DNA from: JADFNO01 sp965369945
GTDB taxonomy: Bacteria > Planctomycetota > Phycisphaerae > Phycisphaerales > SM1A02
Reading direction: 5' to 3'
DNA: 64,000 bases
Assembly: GCA_965369945.1 (NCBI GenBank)
Contig: CBDUST010000001.1
Coordinates: forward strand, 1-64,000
Positions 25,344-34,323 of the stretch are shown in pieces. The notes under the pieces were generated by a model. The model was not told the DNA's origin and did no database searches. It saw only the letters and a program-made list of their open reading frames with translations. Position numbers and translations under genes: made by a program. The number at the start of each line of letters is the position of its first letter. Within the stretch, counting starts at the first letter, position 1.

Positions 25344-26150
25344 ATGATCAAGCTCGCCTCCATCATTGCCGCAAGTAGCGTTCTGGCGTTCCTGGCTTCC
25401 AGCCCCACCCAGTCGCCCGACCAAACTGCCGAGCCCGCTTCAACGCAGGAAACCGTCACCGATCAGTCTGATGCGGCAGCAGATCAGACTAAGACCGCCG
25501 ACCAATCCCCATCGTTGAGCGAGGCGCTGTTGTCCGTGCCCAGTGCAGGAAAGAATCCGAATCGCTCGTTTCGTGATCCGGACCTCGGTCGTGCCGCTCT
25601 TCGCGATCCATTGGGGCGACCTCACCGCAGTGCGGTGGACAAATTTACACCTGAGTTGATCGAGCAATGCCTTGAGGTTGCCCGCGAAGTGAAGCCGCAG
25701 TTAGCCGCTCGCTTGGAACGACTTCGACGCGACAGCACGGAAGTGCAGTTCGAACAAGCATTGCGCCGCAGGGCCCGGTACCTGATCAGCCTGGTGCACT
25801 TGCGTGATCGCAACCCCGGTTTGTATGACCTCAAACTGCGGGAATTCCGAACAAGCGAGCAGATCCAGCAGATCACCCTACAACTTCACGAAGCGCTCAA
25901 TACCGGTAGCACCGGTCAGATTGAGCCGTTGAAAATCGAGCTTCATGACCTCGTTGCGCTTCAGGCCAGCCAATCCATCGAGGCTCACGCCCGATACTTG
26001 CTGCGAATCAAAGAGCATATGGAGGCGCTCGAGCAACAGATCGAAGCCGAAGGAAGCAACTTCCAGCAAACCGTCGAGCAGCGCTTCCAAGAAATCCTCG
26101 ACCGGATCAAGTCCTCGTCGCCGAACTCCACCGAGCCGACCTCCGGCTAA
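25344..26150 (+). CDS. Exported coiled-coil protein, third gene of the sigma operon
   Basis: 268 aa. A signal peptide (LASIIAASSVLAFLASSPTQS) is followed by a Thr/Asp/Gln-rich tether of about 40 residues. From residue 95 the chain is almost all helix: LIEQCLEVAREVKPQLAARLERLRRD, then LREFRTSEQIQQITLQLHEA and a final coiled coil RIKEHMEALEQQIEAEGSN. No enzyme motif. It lies 27 bases behind the putative anti-sigma gene. A periplasmic sensor or partner of the anti-sigma factor is a reasonable guess. Confidence 0.65.
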   Translation: MIKLASIIAASSVLAFLASSPTQSPDQTAEPASTQETVTDQSDAAADQTKTADQSPSLSEALLSVPSAGKNPNRSFRDPDLGRAALRDPLGRPHRSAVDKFTPELIEQCLEVAREVKPQLAARLERLRRDSTEVQFEQALRRRARYLISLVHLRDRNPGLYDLKLREFRTSEQIQQITLQLHEALNTGSTGQIEPLKIELHDLVALQASQSIEAHARYLLRIKEHMEALEQQIEAEGSNFQQTVEQRFQEILDRIKSSSPNSTEPTSG

Positions 26151-26219
26151 TACCCTTCAAGCGAACGACAGATCGAATCGCCTACGGCGCGATCGAACTT
26201 GCCCTAGTATAGCGGCACG

Positions 26220-27221
26220 ATGGCGCGCGCCGGGCGGAATTCGAGCCGAACGATGGGTTGGCTGGGCGGCGGTGTCCTAGCGGTCATGGTGCTGGGATGT
26301 CTGGCGACGCTGCCCTATACATTGGGCAAGTCCTCCCCCGCGCAAGACCAGGCAGCGATTTTCGCACGGCGCTACGAAGCCGGCAACTTCGATCACGCGC
26401 TGCTTCCACCGTTTTGGGCGACGCATCGAACTGATGAACAACAACGGTTGGATTCGGCCCGCGAAAAGGACGGTATCGCGCCACGATCCCTGCTCGGAAC
26501 CGATCGTTTTGGACGCAGTCTGTTCATTCGTTGCCTCACCGGCGGCGGGATAAGTCTCGGTATCGGCCTGGCGGCGGCAGCAATCGCGGTCATCATCGGG
26601 ACCGTCTACGGCACTACAGCGGCGTACCTAGGTGGGCGCGTTGATGCCACGATGATGCGCATCGTCGATGTACTGTTCGGCCTGCCCTACATCTTGCTCG
26701 TCGTTTTGCTCGCAGTGGCAACGGACGGGTTGCTGCAACGAGTGGGGCGCGATCTCAGCCCAGCACTGGGACAACTCATCAATGTCATTACACTCCTGGT
26801 CGCGATCGGCGGGATAAGTTGGCTGACCATGGCCAGAGTTATTCGCGGGCAAGTGCTCAGCCTCAAGCAGCAACCGTTCATGGAAGCGAGTCGCGCGATC
26901 GGTGCGCCGCTTCGCCGTCAGTTCGTGCATCACCTACTTCCCAACCTGATGGGGCCGATCATTGTTTACGCCACGCTAACGGTTCCCGCTGCGATTCTCT
27001 CCGAATCGTTCCTCAGCTTCCTGGGAATCGGGGTCAAGGAGCCGCTGCCAAGCTGGGGAAACCTCGCCGCAGACGGACTCAATGAACTGAACATCGTGCG
27101 CGTCAGATGGTGGCTGCTCTTGTGGCCATGCCTGTTCATCGCCGTGACCTTAGTGTCGCTCAACTTCCTCGGCGAACGCCTACGCGAAACCTTCGACCCC
27201 AAATGGCGCTCGCGCGGGTAG
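26220..27221 (+). CDS. Oligopeptide/dipeptide ABC transporter permease (DppC/OppC type)
   Basis: 333 aa. An N-terminal membrane segment and a periplasmic loop (about residues 35-90, ending LLGTDRFGRSLFIRCLTGG) typical of OppC/DppC are followed by five helices. The EAA coupling loop is EASRAIGAPLRRQFVHHLLPNLMGPI. The conserved ESFLSFLGIGVKEPLPSWGNLAADG follows. It carries peptides inward together with an OppB-like permease, which is not in this window. The ATPase gene of the same transporter class comes only after 3 kb of other genes (30314). Confidence 0.9.
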   Translation: MARAGRNSSRTMGWLGGGVLAVMVLGCLATLPYTLGKSSPAQDQAAIFARRYEAGNFDHALLPPFWATHRTDEQQRLDSAREKDGIAPRSLLGTDRFGRSLFIRCLTGGGISLGIGLAAAAIAVIIGTVYGTTAAYLGGRVDATMMRIVDVLFGLPYILLVVLLAVATDGLLQRVGRDLSPALGQLINVITLLVAIGGISWLTMARVIRGQVLSLKQQPFMEASRAIGAPLRRQFVHHLLPNLMGPIIVYATLTVPAAILSESFLSFLGIGVKEPLPSWGNLAADGLNELNIVRVRWWLLLWPCLFIAVTLVSLNFLGERLRETFDPKWRSRG

Positions 27222-27227
27222 GGAATG

Positions 27228-27251
27228 AAACTACAGATGCACACAGATGGG
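27228..27251. repeat. Dispersed ACACAGATG repeat, copy
   Basis: CTACAGATGCACACAGATGG directly follows the permease gene. Related copies lie at 29938-29958 (reverse orientation) and 47318-47348. The family is widespread in intergenic DNA of many bacteria, as I recall. Confidence 0.5.
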
Positions 27252-27351
27252 TAAGCGGTGCAAGGGGTCAAGCTTGCAGAACCCACATGCCGGTTCCGAT
27301 TCCCGTACCATATGAACGCTCAACTGTGCGGTGAATCCTAGGAAACAGGCC

Positions 27352-28752
27352 ATGAGTGGATCGACAAGCGCAATTACAGTCGTAGATAAGCGCCCTTGGG
27401 AGTATCGGTGGAAGATCATCAGGCCGCTCAGCAGTGGCGGACAAGGTCATACACATCTGGTCAAAGACGATCAGCACAGCACCGAGGCTGTTCTAAAGGA
27501 ACTGCGAAACAACAAGAGCCAGCAAGCGCGTGCGAGGATGGCCAAAGAGGTAATCAACCTTCGCATTCTGTATCAAGCAGGAGCCAAAGTACCGCAGATT
27601 CTCGATCACAACACGCAACGATTCGAGGACCTCGTTCATCGGCTGTTCTTTGTTATGGAACATATTGAGGGTGACGAACTGTCGACGATTGTCGCGAAGG
27701 ATAGCGGACTGCCACTCGACATCTCCCTCGCTCTGGTGGGCGATTTGTGCCAGACGATCAAAAGAGGGATTTCGGAAGGTATTCATCACCGCGATCTCAA
27801 ACCGGAGAACATCATTGTTAGGTCTGTTGAGCCTGTCGATGTCGTAATCGTTGACTACGGGTTATCTTTTAATGAAGAGGAAGACACGGGTCTTACAAAG
27901 AACAGTGAGACTATCGAAAGTCCCTTCCTTACGCTGCAGGAGCGACGTATACCGGGCGGGGACCGCCGAGATCCGCGTTCAGATCTCGCAGCTGTTTGTG
28001 GGATTCTCTATTATTGCGTAACAGCGCTACCACCGGCGTTACTACACCCCGCACCGCATCGACGAGCCGGTGGCTCCGTTCGCGAGAAGCTTGACGACGA
28101 AATACAAGCAGCCGCGCTCGAGTCCTTTCTTGATCGCGGACTTGCAGCGGACCCTAACGATCGATTTCAGTCTATTGACGAACTCGTACAGAGATTAGAC
28201 GAGGTAGTAAGGCCGCTGGCTCAGAAGCCGCTCATGAAGCCGTCGGAGTACGCCAAAGAGCTGGATCGGGAGATTCTACAATCGGATCGCGCATCCCAAC
28301 TCGCCAGGTTTGCTGAGCACGCCAATCGCGTAGTCAACGTGATAACGAGCGAAGCGAATAAGTGGGGTGCGGTAATCACTCCCTTTGGTTTTACGCGAGT
28401 CAGCCCCAATGATCGACTTAAACCTCCGCTGCAGGTTCCTTCAGATCTTGATCCAGTTTCGATTACCCCTCTTCGATTCGATGTAAGTCACCAAGCACAT
28501 CCCTTTGTACAAGGTTTTGTTTACAGAGTGTTCGCACGTGGTGGTGAGTGCGGGCTATTTCGCATCTCGCTCTCGGGACCAGGAAATAATTCCCAAACAG
28601 GAGCGATCGTACAAGTTGGCGAATGGGAGAATGTGTTCTGGTGGAACGGCCTATCAACTCCTAGTGATCAAGTTGCGGCCGATGATTTTCAAGCCAGTTT
28701 GAATAACGCGATGGCCACTATCAAACGCGCAATCGACGCGATCGACGCATGA
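27352..28752 (+). CDS. Serine/threonine protein kinase with unknown C-terminal domain
   Basis: 466 aa from ATG 27352 (AGGAA ten bases upstream; a GTG at 27331 is the alternative). The glycine loop is SSGGQGHTHLVK; VLKEL holds the ATP lysine; HHRDLKPENII has the catalytic Asp. The magnesium motif is DYG instead of DFG. The kinase ends near residue 290. The last 130 residues (from about 330) form an unrecognised domain without membrane segments, so the enzyme is cytosolic. Codon choice is more AT-rich than neighbouring genes. The gene lies inside the interrupted peptide-transport cluster and may be acquired. Target unknown. Confidence 0.85.
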   Translation: MSGSTSAITVVDKRPWEYRWKIIRPLSSGGQGHTHLVKDDQHSTEAVLKELRNNKSQQARARMAKEVINLRILYQAGAKVPQILDHNTQRFEDLVHRLFFVMEHIEGDELSTIVAKDSGLPLDISLALVGDLCQTIKRGISEGIHHRDLKPENIIVRSVEPVDVVIVDYGLSFNEEEDTGLTKNSETIESPFLTLQERRIPGGDRRDPRSDLAAVCGILYYCVTALPPALLHPAPHRRAGGSVREKLDDEIQAAALESFLDRGLAADPNDRFQSIDELVQRLDEVVRPLAQKPLMKPSEYAKELDREILQSDRASQLARFAEHANRVVNVITSEANKWGAVITPFGFTRVSPNDRLKPPLQVPSDLDPVSITPLRFDVSHQAHPFVQGFVYRVFARGGECGLFRISLSGPGNNSQTGAIVQVGEWENVFWWNGLSTPSDQVAADDFQASLNNAMATIKRAIDAIDA

Positions 28753-28926
28753 GTATCCCCTGGGATGTATCGCTCCATGGTACAACGAAACGCCGCTAGG
28801 TAATGAAGGGCGCGTCTTGATCGATCGAACTTCCCTCTGCGATGTGTCCTCAGTGCCTACTACCCCCGTTCATATTCGGGGTGGGCGTCTCGCCTCTCCG
28901 AGCCGCGCTTCGCTTACAATCCCGCC

Positions 28927-29097
28927 ATGAGCCGAGTACCTCAAGACTCCAAGGATGTTACGACACAGATTCGTCAATCTGAGCATGAGAAGAAGGTCTG
29001 GCGGGCCGAGGCGAAGGCACAAGGCGTGAAACTGTCCGCTCTTATCCGCCATGCGGTCAACCAATATGTTGCTCGCCGAAAGAAATCTCGTAAATAG
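28927..29097 (+). CDS. Small ribbon-helix-helix-like DNA-binding protein
   Basis: 56 aa. After a short basic tail, TTQIRQSEHEKKVWRAEA could form the strand and first helix and VKLSALIRHAVNQYVARR the second helix of a ribbon-helix-helix fold, as in MobC/Arc-type proteins (LSALIRHAV is typical of the second helix). It ends in RRKKSRK. No strong ribosome-binding site. No toxin gene is adjacent. It may be a regulator or a relic of a mobile element, which would fit its place in the 3-kb insert between the ABC transporter genes. Confidence 0.55.
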   Translation: MSRVPQDSKDVTTQIRQSEHEKKVWRAEAKAQGVKLSALIRHAVNQYVARRKKSRK

Positions 29098-29213
29098 CCC
29101 TTGCATCACCAGTCGCATTCAGTACAATTGTCATGACATTGTGTCCTAAAGAGGCCCCCGCGATGATTGGGTCATCCGGGGGCGTGTACCGAACTCACAT
29201 AAGGAGTCCGATC

Positions 29214-29834
29214 ATGACGAGTATAGGAACAAGAAAGCAATCAGCGGCCAGGGATCAGCAGTCAGCGGGAAATGGGAGGGGGAGGCAAGTCGTTGGAAGA
29301 CAGGAGTTTGTACATCGAGAAGACCCTCACCCTAGCCCTCTCCCGGGGGGAGAGGGGACGAGAGAATTGCCGCCGAGGTCGTCAGCGCTCGATGATTGGC
29401 CGAGGCATTTGGTCAATGACGAAGCGGTCTACTCGGGGTGTTACGACGTTTGCCGAGTCGACACGACATCGCTATCCGTGCTCGTGGGAACGTGGCTGCA
29501 CACGTATTGGTCGTTGATCGCAACACTTGAATCAACGGTGTCCATGCCTTTGCCGCCTTTGTATCAACGCACAGCTGAGGATTTCGGGCGCGGCATCATC
29601 GAGGGTCTTAAGAAACAAGCGGAGGTCACGCCGGGCGTGGCGCGATTGTTACTGCGCTTCGTCGAGAAGTTCCTGCCGTACATCGACTGGCAGGTTGCGA
29701 TCGCACACTGTGAAGCGGAGGATACCGCAGAGGCGGAAGAGAACTATGAGAGGATCATCTTCAAGGACCCGGTGTTCTTGCCGGTGATCGATCTTCGCAG
29801 TCTCAAGGCCGGCCAACGACCGACCGCTGCATAA
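29214..29834 (+). CDS. Hypothetical protein carrying an in-frame dispersed repeat
   Basis: 206 aa from ATG 29214, which has AAGGAG nine bases upstream. Residues about 1-50 are low-complexity and include HPSPLPGGEG, the translation of a dispersed DNA repeat (29323-29358). The rest looks like a folded protein: LVNDEAVYSGCYDVCRVDTTSLSVLVG, then TAEDFGRGIIEGLKKQ and YIDWQVAIAHCEAE. No family recognised. The repeat probably entered the 5' end of the gene without breaking the frame. Confidence 0.6.
   Translation: MTSIGTRKQSAARDQQSAGNGRGRQVVGRQEFVHREDPHPSPLPGGEGTRELPPRSSALDDWPRHLVNDEAVYSGCYDVCRVDTTSLSVLVGTWLHTYWSLIATLESTVSMPLPPLYQRTAEDFGRGIIEGLKKQAEVTPGVARLLLRFVEKFLPYIDWQVAIAHCEAEDTAEAEENYERIIFKDPVFLPVIDLRSLKAGQRPTAA
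29323..29358. repeat. Dispersed inverted repeat around CCTCTCCCGGGGGGAGAGG, copy 1
   Basis: A C-rich arm (ACCCTCACCCTAGCCCTCTC) is followed by its partial complement (GGGGGGAGAGGGGA), giving a hairpin. The core CCTCTCCCGGGGGGAGAGG is identical to the copy at 37175-37193 inside the kinase-FGE gene. Confidence 0.7.
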
Positions 29835-29891
29835 ACCGCCGCCCCCGGAATTTCCCGCCCCCCGGGCCCCGGCCCCCGGAATAGACCAATC

Positions 29892-29929
29892 ACCCAGGGA
29901 AGTGACTTCTAAAGTCCTCCCTGGGTTTT
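29892..29929 (+). terminator. Rho-independent terminator
   Basis: Outer stem ACCCAGGGA (29892-29900) with TCCCTGGGT (29918-29926), inner stem GACTT (29904-29908) with AAGTC (29912-29916), then TTTT. It would end transcripts of the accessory genes before the ATPase gene. The outer arms equal those of the terminator at 26-51. Confidence 0.75.
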
Positions 29930-29937
29930 CACTCCCC

Positions 29938-29958
29938 CATCCGTGTCCATCTGTGGTG
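29938..29958. repeat. Dispersed ACACAGATG-type repeat, reverse copy
   Basis: CATCCGTGTCCATCTGTGG is the reverse complement of the CCACAGATG-ACACGGATG type of repeat. Part of it also occurs near 5632-5646. Confidence 0.5.
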
Positions 29959-30313
29959 AAAGAAGGCTGGAGGACTGAGCGGCGGCACGAGCGCGCGCAT
30001 GCAAGACAGAATAACGCGAGGGTCGCCTCGGAATTTTAGAAACATTTTCCCGCCTGGTGAGCCGCTAAGCCGCGTTCTATGGGCTGACTTACCGAGACGG
30101 CGTCCCTGGCGCGCACACAGACTGCCGTGCCTCCTTCAATAGAAGGAGTTCTCGTTCCATGTTTTCATCTTCGATCCTGACATGTCAATTTCCGGGGGCG
30201 CGGCAACTCTGGCGCGCACAAACTAATCCCTATCTCGCTCAGAATCTCGCGCGCGCCGATTTGCCGCCCCCCCGGAAACGTCATCCTTCACCCCTCAAGG
30301 TACACTGCCCACC

Positions 30314-31405
30314 ATGACCAGCGTCCAAGCGCAACCAACCACACCCGGTATGACCAAACCTGCACCATTGCTTGCGATTGACGATCTAGCGATTTCGTTT
30401 GACACCGCTGATGGAAACGTACAAGCGGTCGATGGTCTGAGCTTGACGATTCATCCGCGTCAAACCCTTGCTCTGGTCGGTGAGTCCGGCTGCGGGAAAT
30501 CCGTCACGGCGCTGGCCATTTTGCAACTGATCGATCAGCCCCCTGGAAGTATCGATCGCGGTTCGATTGTCTTTGACGATCGCGATCTGTTGCAGTTCAG
30601 CGAGAAACAGATGCTGAAGGTGCGCGGCAAGGAAATCGCCATGATTTTCCAGGAGCCGATGACGAGTCTGAATCCGGTCTATACCGTCGGCGACCAAATC
30701 CTCGAAGCGATACTCCTGCACCAGGATGTGAACAACAAAGAGGCGGTCGCAATTGCGATTGCCGCGATGAACGATGTAGGGATTCCAAACCCTAAGCAGC
30801 GACTGAGCGATTACCCGCATCAATTTTCGGGCGGGATGCGCCAGCGTGTGATGATCGCCATGGCCCTTGCTTGCCGACCTAAGTTACTGCTTGCAGATGA
30901 ACCGACAACGGCTCTTGATGTCACTATCCAAGCACAGATTCTCAAACTGCTCAAGGAACTTCAGCGCGAGCGATCAATGGCGGTGATGCTGATTACCCAC
31001 GATCTGGGCGTGGTCGCTGAGAACGCCGACGTCGTGTGCGTGATGTATGCAGGCCGGGTTGTTGAATACGCCAACGTCTTCGATCTGTTCGCTAAGTCGT
31101 ATCACCCCTACACGCGCGGATTGTTCGCATCGATTCCAAAGATTGGTGAGACCAAGCATCGTCTTGCGACGGTCGAGAAAATTGTCAATGATCCGCAGGA
31201 ATACAAGAAGCTGCCGGGGTATGACAAGGGTGTTGTGCCGTGGTGGCTGACGCCCCCGGATGATGTCGCTTGGTCTGGCGACGGTGGTAACCACGTGCTC
31301 CACGAAGTCGAGCCGAACCACTGGGTTGCATGTCGAGGCACGGACTTCTTGGCCGGGCAATCATCACGTCGTCCCGACATCAAGTTTCGGCGATCGTATC
31401 CGTAA
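30314..31405 (+). CDS. Oligopeptide/dipeptide ABC transporter ATPase (DppD/OppD type)
   Basis: 363 aa. Walker [13 protein letters not shown]-loop [12 protein letters not shown], signature FSGGMRQR, Walker [13 protein letters not shown] and switch His in [11 protein letters not shown]. The C-terminal tail after about residue 260 ([13 protein letters not shown]) is the oligopeptide-type extension. It powers the peptide permease on the cytoplasmic face. Its natural partner DppC is 3.1 kb upstream, and no DppF-like second ATPase follows, so the system is incomplete in this window. ATG at 30314 or Met17. Confidence 0.92.
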   Translation: MTSVQAQPTTPGMTKPAPLLAIDDLAISFDTADGNVQAVDGLSLTIHPRQTLALVGESGCGKSVTALAILQLIDQPPGSIDRGSIVFDDRDLLQFSEKQMLKVRGKEIAMIFQEPMTSLNPVYTVGDQILEAILLHQDVNNKEAVAIAIAAMNDVGIPNPKQRLSDYPHQFSGGMRQRVMIAMALACRPKLLLADEPTTALDVTIQAQILKLLKELQRERSMAVMLITHDLGVVAENADVVCVMYAGRVVEYANVFDLFAKSYHPYTRGLFASIPKIGETKHRLATVEKIVNDPQEYKKLPGYDKGVVPWWLTPPDDVAWSGDGGNHVLHEVEPNHWVACRGTDFLAGQSSRRPDIKFRRSYP

Positions 31406-31426
31406 CGCCAAGACGTCTGGGCGCCA

Positions 31427-33097
31427 TCACTCGCCGGTCGTCGTATGCGCGGAGGTGTGCTTGGGCTCGGTATCTTGGAGGATGGCATAGCCGACGTGGG
31501 TGAGGCAACTGTTGATGCGCTTAAGGTGTGTGAGCAAATCAAGGTGAATCGCACTGGTCTCATAGGCCTCAGTGAGTCCGGCATTGAGCCGCGCAAAGTG
31601 CCGATCGCGAAGCTCGTGTTCGTACTGGTTGATCCGCTCCTTGTGGCGAAGCAGTTGTTGAGCGAGCTGACGATCGCGCGTGGGAAAGGCGTTCTCCGCG
31701 ATGTGGAAGTTCTCGCGCACCTTGTTGTAGAAATCTTCGAGTTCTTTCTTGCCATCTTCCGAGAACGTCGCCCCGAGACGAATCTTCTTGAGAATCAGTT
31801 CGCTGATGTTCTTGTCGATGATGTCGCCGATGGTTTCCAACTCACTGAGGTATCGCAATTGGCGCATCTGCTCGATAGCGTCGTACTGCTCAGCTTCATC
31901 ACGCGCAAGGCGAGTGAGGAACCGTTTTATTTCCGTATCGAGCAAATCGACTTGATCGTCGCGTTCGCTGACTTGCCGGATGAGCTGTTCGTTATTGGTC
32001 TTGAAAGCGATCCAGGCGTCAGTGAGCATTGCACTGACGATCTCGGACATGTGCATGATCTCTCGAAGCGACTGGCCCATTGCCAACGCGACCCCACCGA
32101 TCGGACCACCGGTGATGTACCGCGGCCCGAACGCCCCATTCTTGCCCGGGGCTGTTGTGGGTACGAGATAGGCAAACAGGGATGAGGTCAACGCGACCGT
32201 GGGCAGACCGATGATCGCGACGGCGATGTTGAAGCCCGTATGTAAACCGGCAATCGCCAAAGGGAGGATGTCGGCGGTCGGTTGCGGAAGCGCGTCCCCC
32301 ACAAGTTCAAGCGCCGTCAAGACCACGGCGGCGACGATCAATTTCAGCATGAGGTTCGCCAGTGCAAGCCTTCGAGATTCGACCAGCCGCCAACCCAGAA
32401 TCAGCGTGGTTATCGCAAGTCCGACGTTCGCGCCGAGAACAACTGGTGCGGCCATTCTAAAGCTGACAGCGTTGGCGGCGCTGAGTCCAATGAGCAAGCC
32501 AATGGTGGCTGTGCTTGATTGCAACAGCAAGGCAAGTAGCGCGGCGAAGCAGGCTAGGAGCAAGGCATATTGTTCGAGTTGGTCGAAGTTGATGATTGCG
32601 CTCAGGCCGGATTCCGGGTCAACCGAGCCCGCTGATGCAGCTTCGGTCATGATGCGTATGCCGAGGAATATGAACCCCAGCGCCAAGAGAACCTGGCCGA
32701 TGCCCCGACTTCTCGGTCCTTGTGTGAATTGAAACAGCGCAACACCCAACAGGATGAGGATCGGCGCGGCGTGCTCGAGTCGAAGCGCAATGAGCAGGAC
32801 CATCACGGTGAGCCCGATGTTCGCCCCGAGCACGCTTCCGAGCATTTGCTTGGCCGTCATGTGACCGGCTCGCACTGTCTGCACCGCAAGCAGTGATATT
32901 GTTGTGCTCGATGGAGCGACGAGCGAGACCGCCAATCCTGCCACGAACGTCCACCCGCGCTTCGAGGCGAGGCGCTGCATCCACGTGCCCAGCCGCTCGC
33001 CGAAGAGTCGATCGAGCCCTTTGCGCAGATAGCGCACGCCGAACACGAGCAGCGCGACGCCGCCGAAGATGCTGAGAATGTTGAACAAGTCCGCCAT
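31427..33097 (-). CDS. Na+/phosphate cotransporter with PhoU-like C-terminal domain
   Basis: 556 aa. The membrane half (residues about 1-315) has two inverted repeats with VAPSSTTISLLAVQTV and LLLQSSTATIGLLIGL, the QSSS/SSTT motifs of the NptA/YjbB family. The cytoplasmic part from about residue 340 is a helical PhoU-like bundle (YDAIEQMRQLRYLSELETIGDIIDKNI, HFARLNAGLTEAYETSAIHLDLLTHLKRIN). Together they suggest phosphate transport with built-in regulation. Convergent with the ATPase gene, 21 bases between stop codons. Confidence 0.9.
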   Translation of the reverse strand: MADLFNILSIFGGVALLVFGVRYLRKGLDRLFGERLGTWMQRLASKRGWTFVAGLAVSLVAPSSTTISLLAVQTVRAGHMTAKQMLGSVLGANIGLTVMVLLIALRLEHAAPILILLGVALFQFTQGPRSRGIGQVLLALGFIFLGIRIMTEAASAGSVDPESGLSAIINFDQLEQYALLLACFAALLALLLQSSTATIGLLIGLSAANAVSFRMAAPVVLGANVGLAITTLILGWRLVESRRLALANLMLKLIVAAVVLTALELVGDALPQPTADILPLAIAGLHTGFNIAVAIIGLPTVALTSSLFAYLVPTTAPGKNGAFGPRYITGGPIGGVALAMGQSLREIMHMSEIVSAMLTDAWIAFKTNNEQLIRQVSERDDQVDLLDTEIKRFLTRLARDEAEQYDAIEQMRQLRYLSELETIGDIIDKNISELILKKIRLGATFSEDGKKELEDFYNKVRENFHIAENAFPTRDRQLAQQLLRHKERINQYEHELRDRHFARLNAGLTEAYETSAIHLDLLTHLKRINSCLTHVGYAILQDTEPKHTSAHTTTGE

Positions 33098-33177
33098 CGA
33101 CTGTTTCTACGTCGGCTGTCGGCGCGGTTGGCTGGGGACTATTGGGCGATTTTCATGTTGAGAAATGGTGGGTTTGG

Positions 33178-34323
33178 TCAATCGGGGTCCTCAGGCATGA
33201 CTCGGGCGATGAAGGCGATGTCCGTGCTGCCGGAGTCGGAGCGGAACAGCACCATCGCATAGAGCATGCCCTCGAAGCCACGGTGCGGCGTGAAGCGGAC
33301 GCGGCAGGTCGTGATATCGTCGTCCTTGCGCTTGGTTGAGACCAATTCGGCGTCGGCGGCTGACGATCTGGACTGAGCTGCATAGATGCGCACGTTCTTC
33401 TTGTTGACGATGTCGACGTCGACCTCAATAGGAACACCGGCTCGTAGTGCGCCCAACTGGGCGATTTTCTCCTTGGAATACCATCCCCGCCGTTTCCGAT
33501 CAGGATCAGAGCGGCTGCCCGAACATTCGTGGCGCACGCGCATGGGCAGGATCGGACAGTCGGGATGATCAGTTTCGATCGCCCACCACAGGCGCATACC
33601 TTGACAATTCCCGATGGCGCGCGGTGGAATCGTCCATTGCACGTCATACTTGTTTCGCGGATCGTCGCTTCGAGGATCAAATCCGTCCACGTAGACCGGC
33701 GGTTCGCCGTCCGTCGAGATGATCCGAAACGGCCGGCCGTCAACGGATTCGATGCGAGTTCGTCCGGTGGTTACGCCTTTCTGCGCACCGACATAAGGAG
33801 GATCGGCGCGGACGGGCATGGTGATCATGCCGTCGAGTTGGATCAGTGCGTGAAGTTGCCGACCGGCGTCGTTGAAAAACAGACGGAGCCTGGCGGTCTT
33901 CGGCCCGGGTGTGATCGGTGCATTGAACGTGGCGTGGAACGGGATCGATCCACCGGCCGGAACGATCGTGCCGGCCACATCTTGTGGTGCGGTGCAGGAA
34001 CAGTCGGGCTTGGCCACGACGAGCTCGATGGGGCGAGAGCTGAGATTGCGCAACACCGTTGTGAATTCGTGCGTGGAGTTTGGCGGGATCATGCCATAGT
34101 CAAGCCCACCCGGCTCGATGCGAAGCGAGCCGACGGTTACCGGGGCTCTGGGGATCGGATCCGAAGGCGTGATCGTGGCTAGTGGTGCGATGGGGACCGG
34201 TGCCGGCCTCGCAGGCTGGTTGGTCGCTGTTTGCGCCGCTGACTGGTTCGATCCGTTGTCGCAGCCAATGAGCGCAAAGGTCAGCAACGTCGCCGAGACT
34301 CGAAGACTGTGTGCGCAGTTCAT
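33178..34323 (-). CDS. DUF1573-domain lipoprotein
   Basis: 381 aa. The lipoprotein signal (LLTFALIGC, Cys20) is followed by a Pro/Ala-rich tether. Residues about 65-165 match DUF1573, an Ig-like (ASH/MSP-like) domain: GLDYGMIPPNSTHEFTTVLRN, PDCSCTAPQD, VPAGGSIPFHATFN. A second Ig-like stretch runs to the end. Such proteins are abundant in Planctomycetota and Bacteroidota; role unknown. Its ATG overlaps the stop of the upstream gene by four bases, so the two are translated together. Confidence 0.85.
   Translation of the reverse strand: MNCAHSLRVSATLLTFALIGCDNGSNQSAAQTATNQPARPAPVPIAPLATITPSDPIPRAPVTVGSLRIEPGGLDYGMIPPNSTHEFTTVLRNLSSRPIELVVAKPDCSCTAPQDVAGTIVPAGGSIPFHATFNAPITPGPKTARLRLFFNDAGRQLHALIQLDGMITMPVRADPPYVGAQKGVTTGRTRIESVDGRPFRIISTDGEPPVYVDGFDPRSDDPRNKYDVQWTIPPRAIGNCQGMRLWWAIETDHPDCPILPMRVRHECSGSRSDPDRKRRGWYSKEKIAQLGALRAGVPIEVDVDIVNKKNVRIYAAQSRSSAADAELVSTKRKDDDITTCRVRFTPHRGFEGMLYAMVLFRSDSGSTDIAFIARVMPEDPD

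Larger units (their letters stand above)
29835..30313. other. 480-base non-coding stretch with terminator and GC-rich runs
   Basis: No gene seen. It opens with runs of C and G (29838-29880), then the terminator at 29892-29929, then a copy of the GTGTCCATCTGTGG repeat. CTGGCGCGCACA occurs twice (30109-30120 and 30210-30221). A further CCGGGGGC run ends near 30200 and a CCCCCCCGG run near 30280, just before the ATPase gene. Confidence 0.5.
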
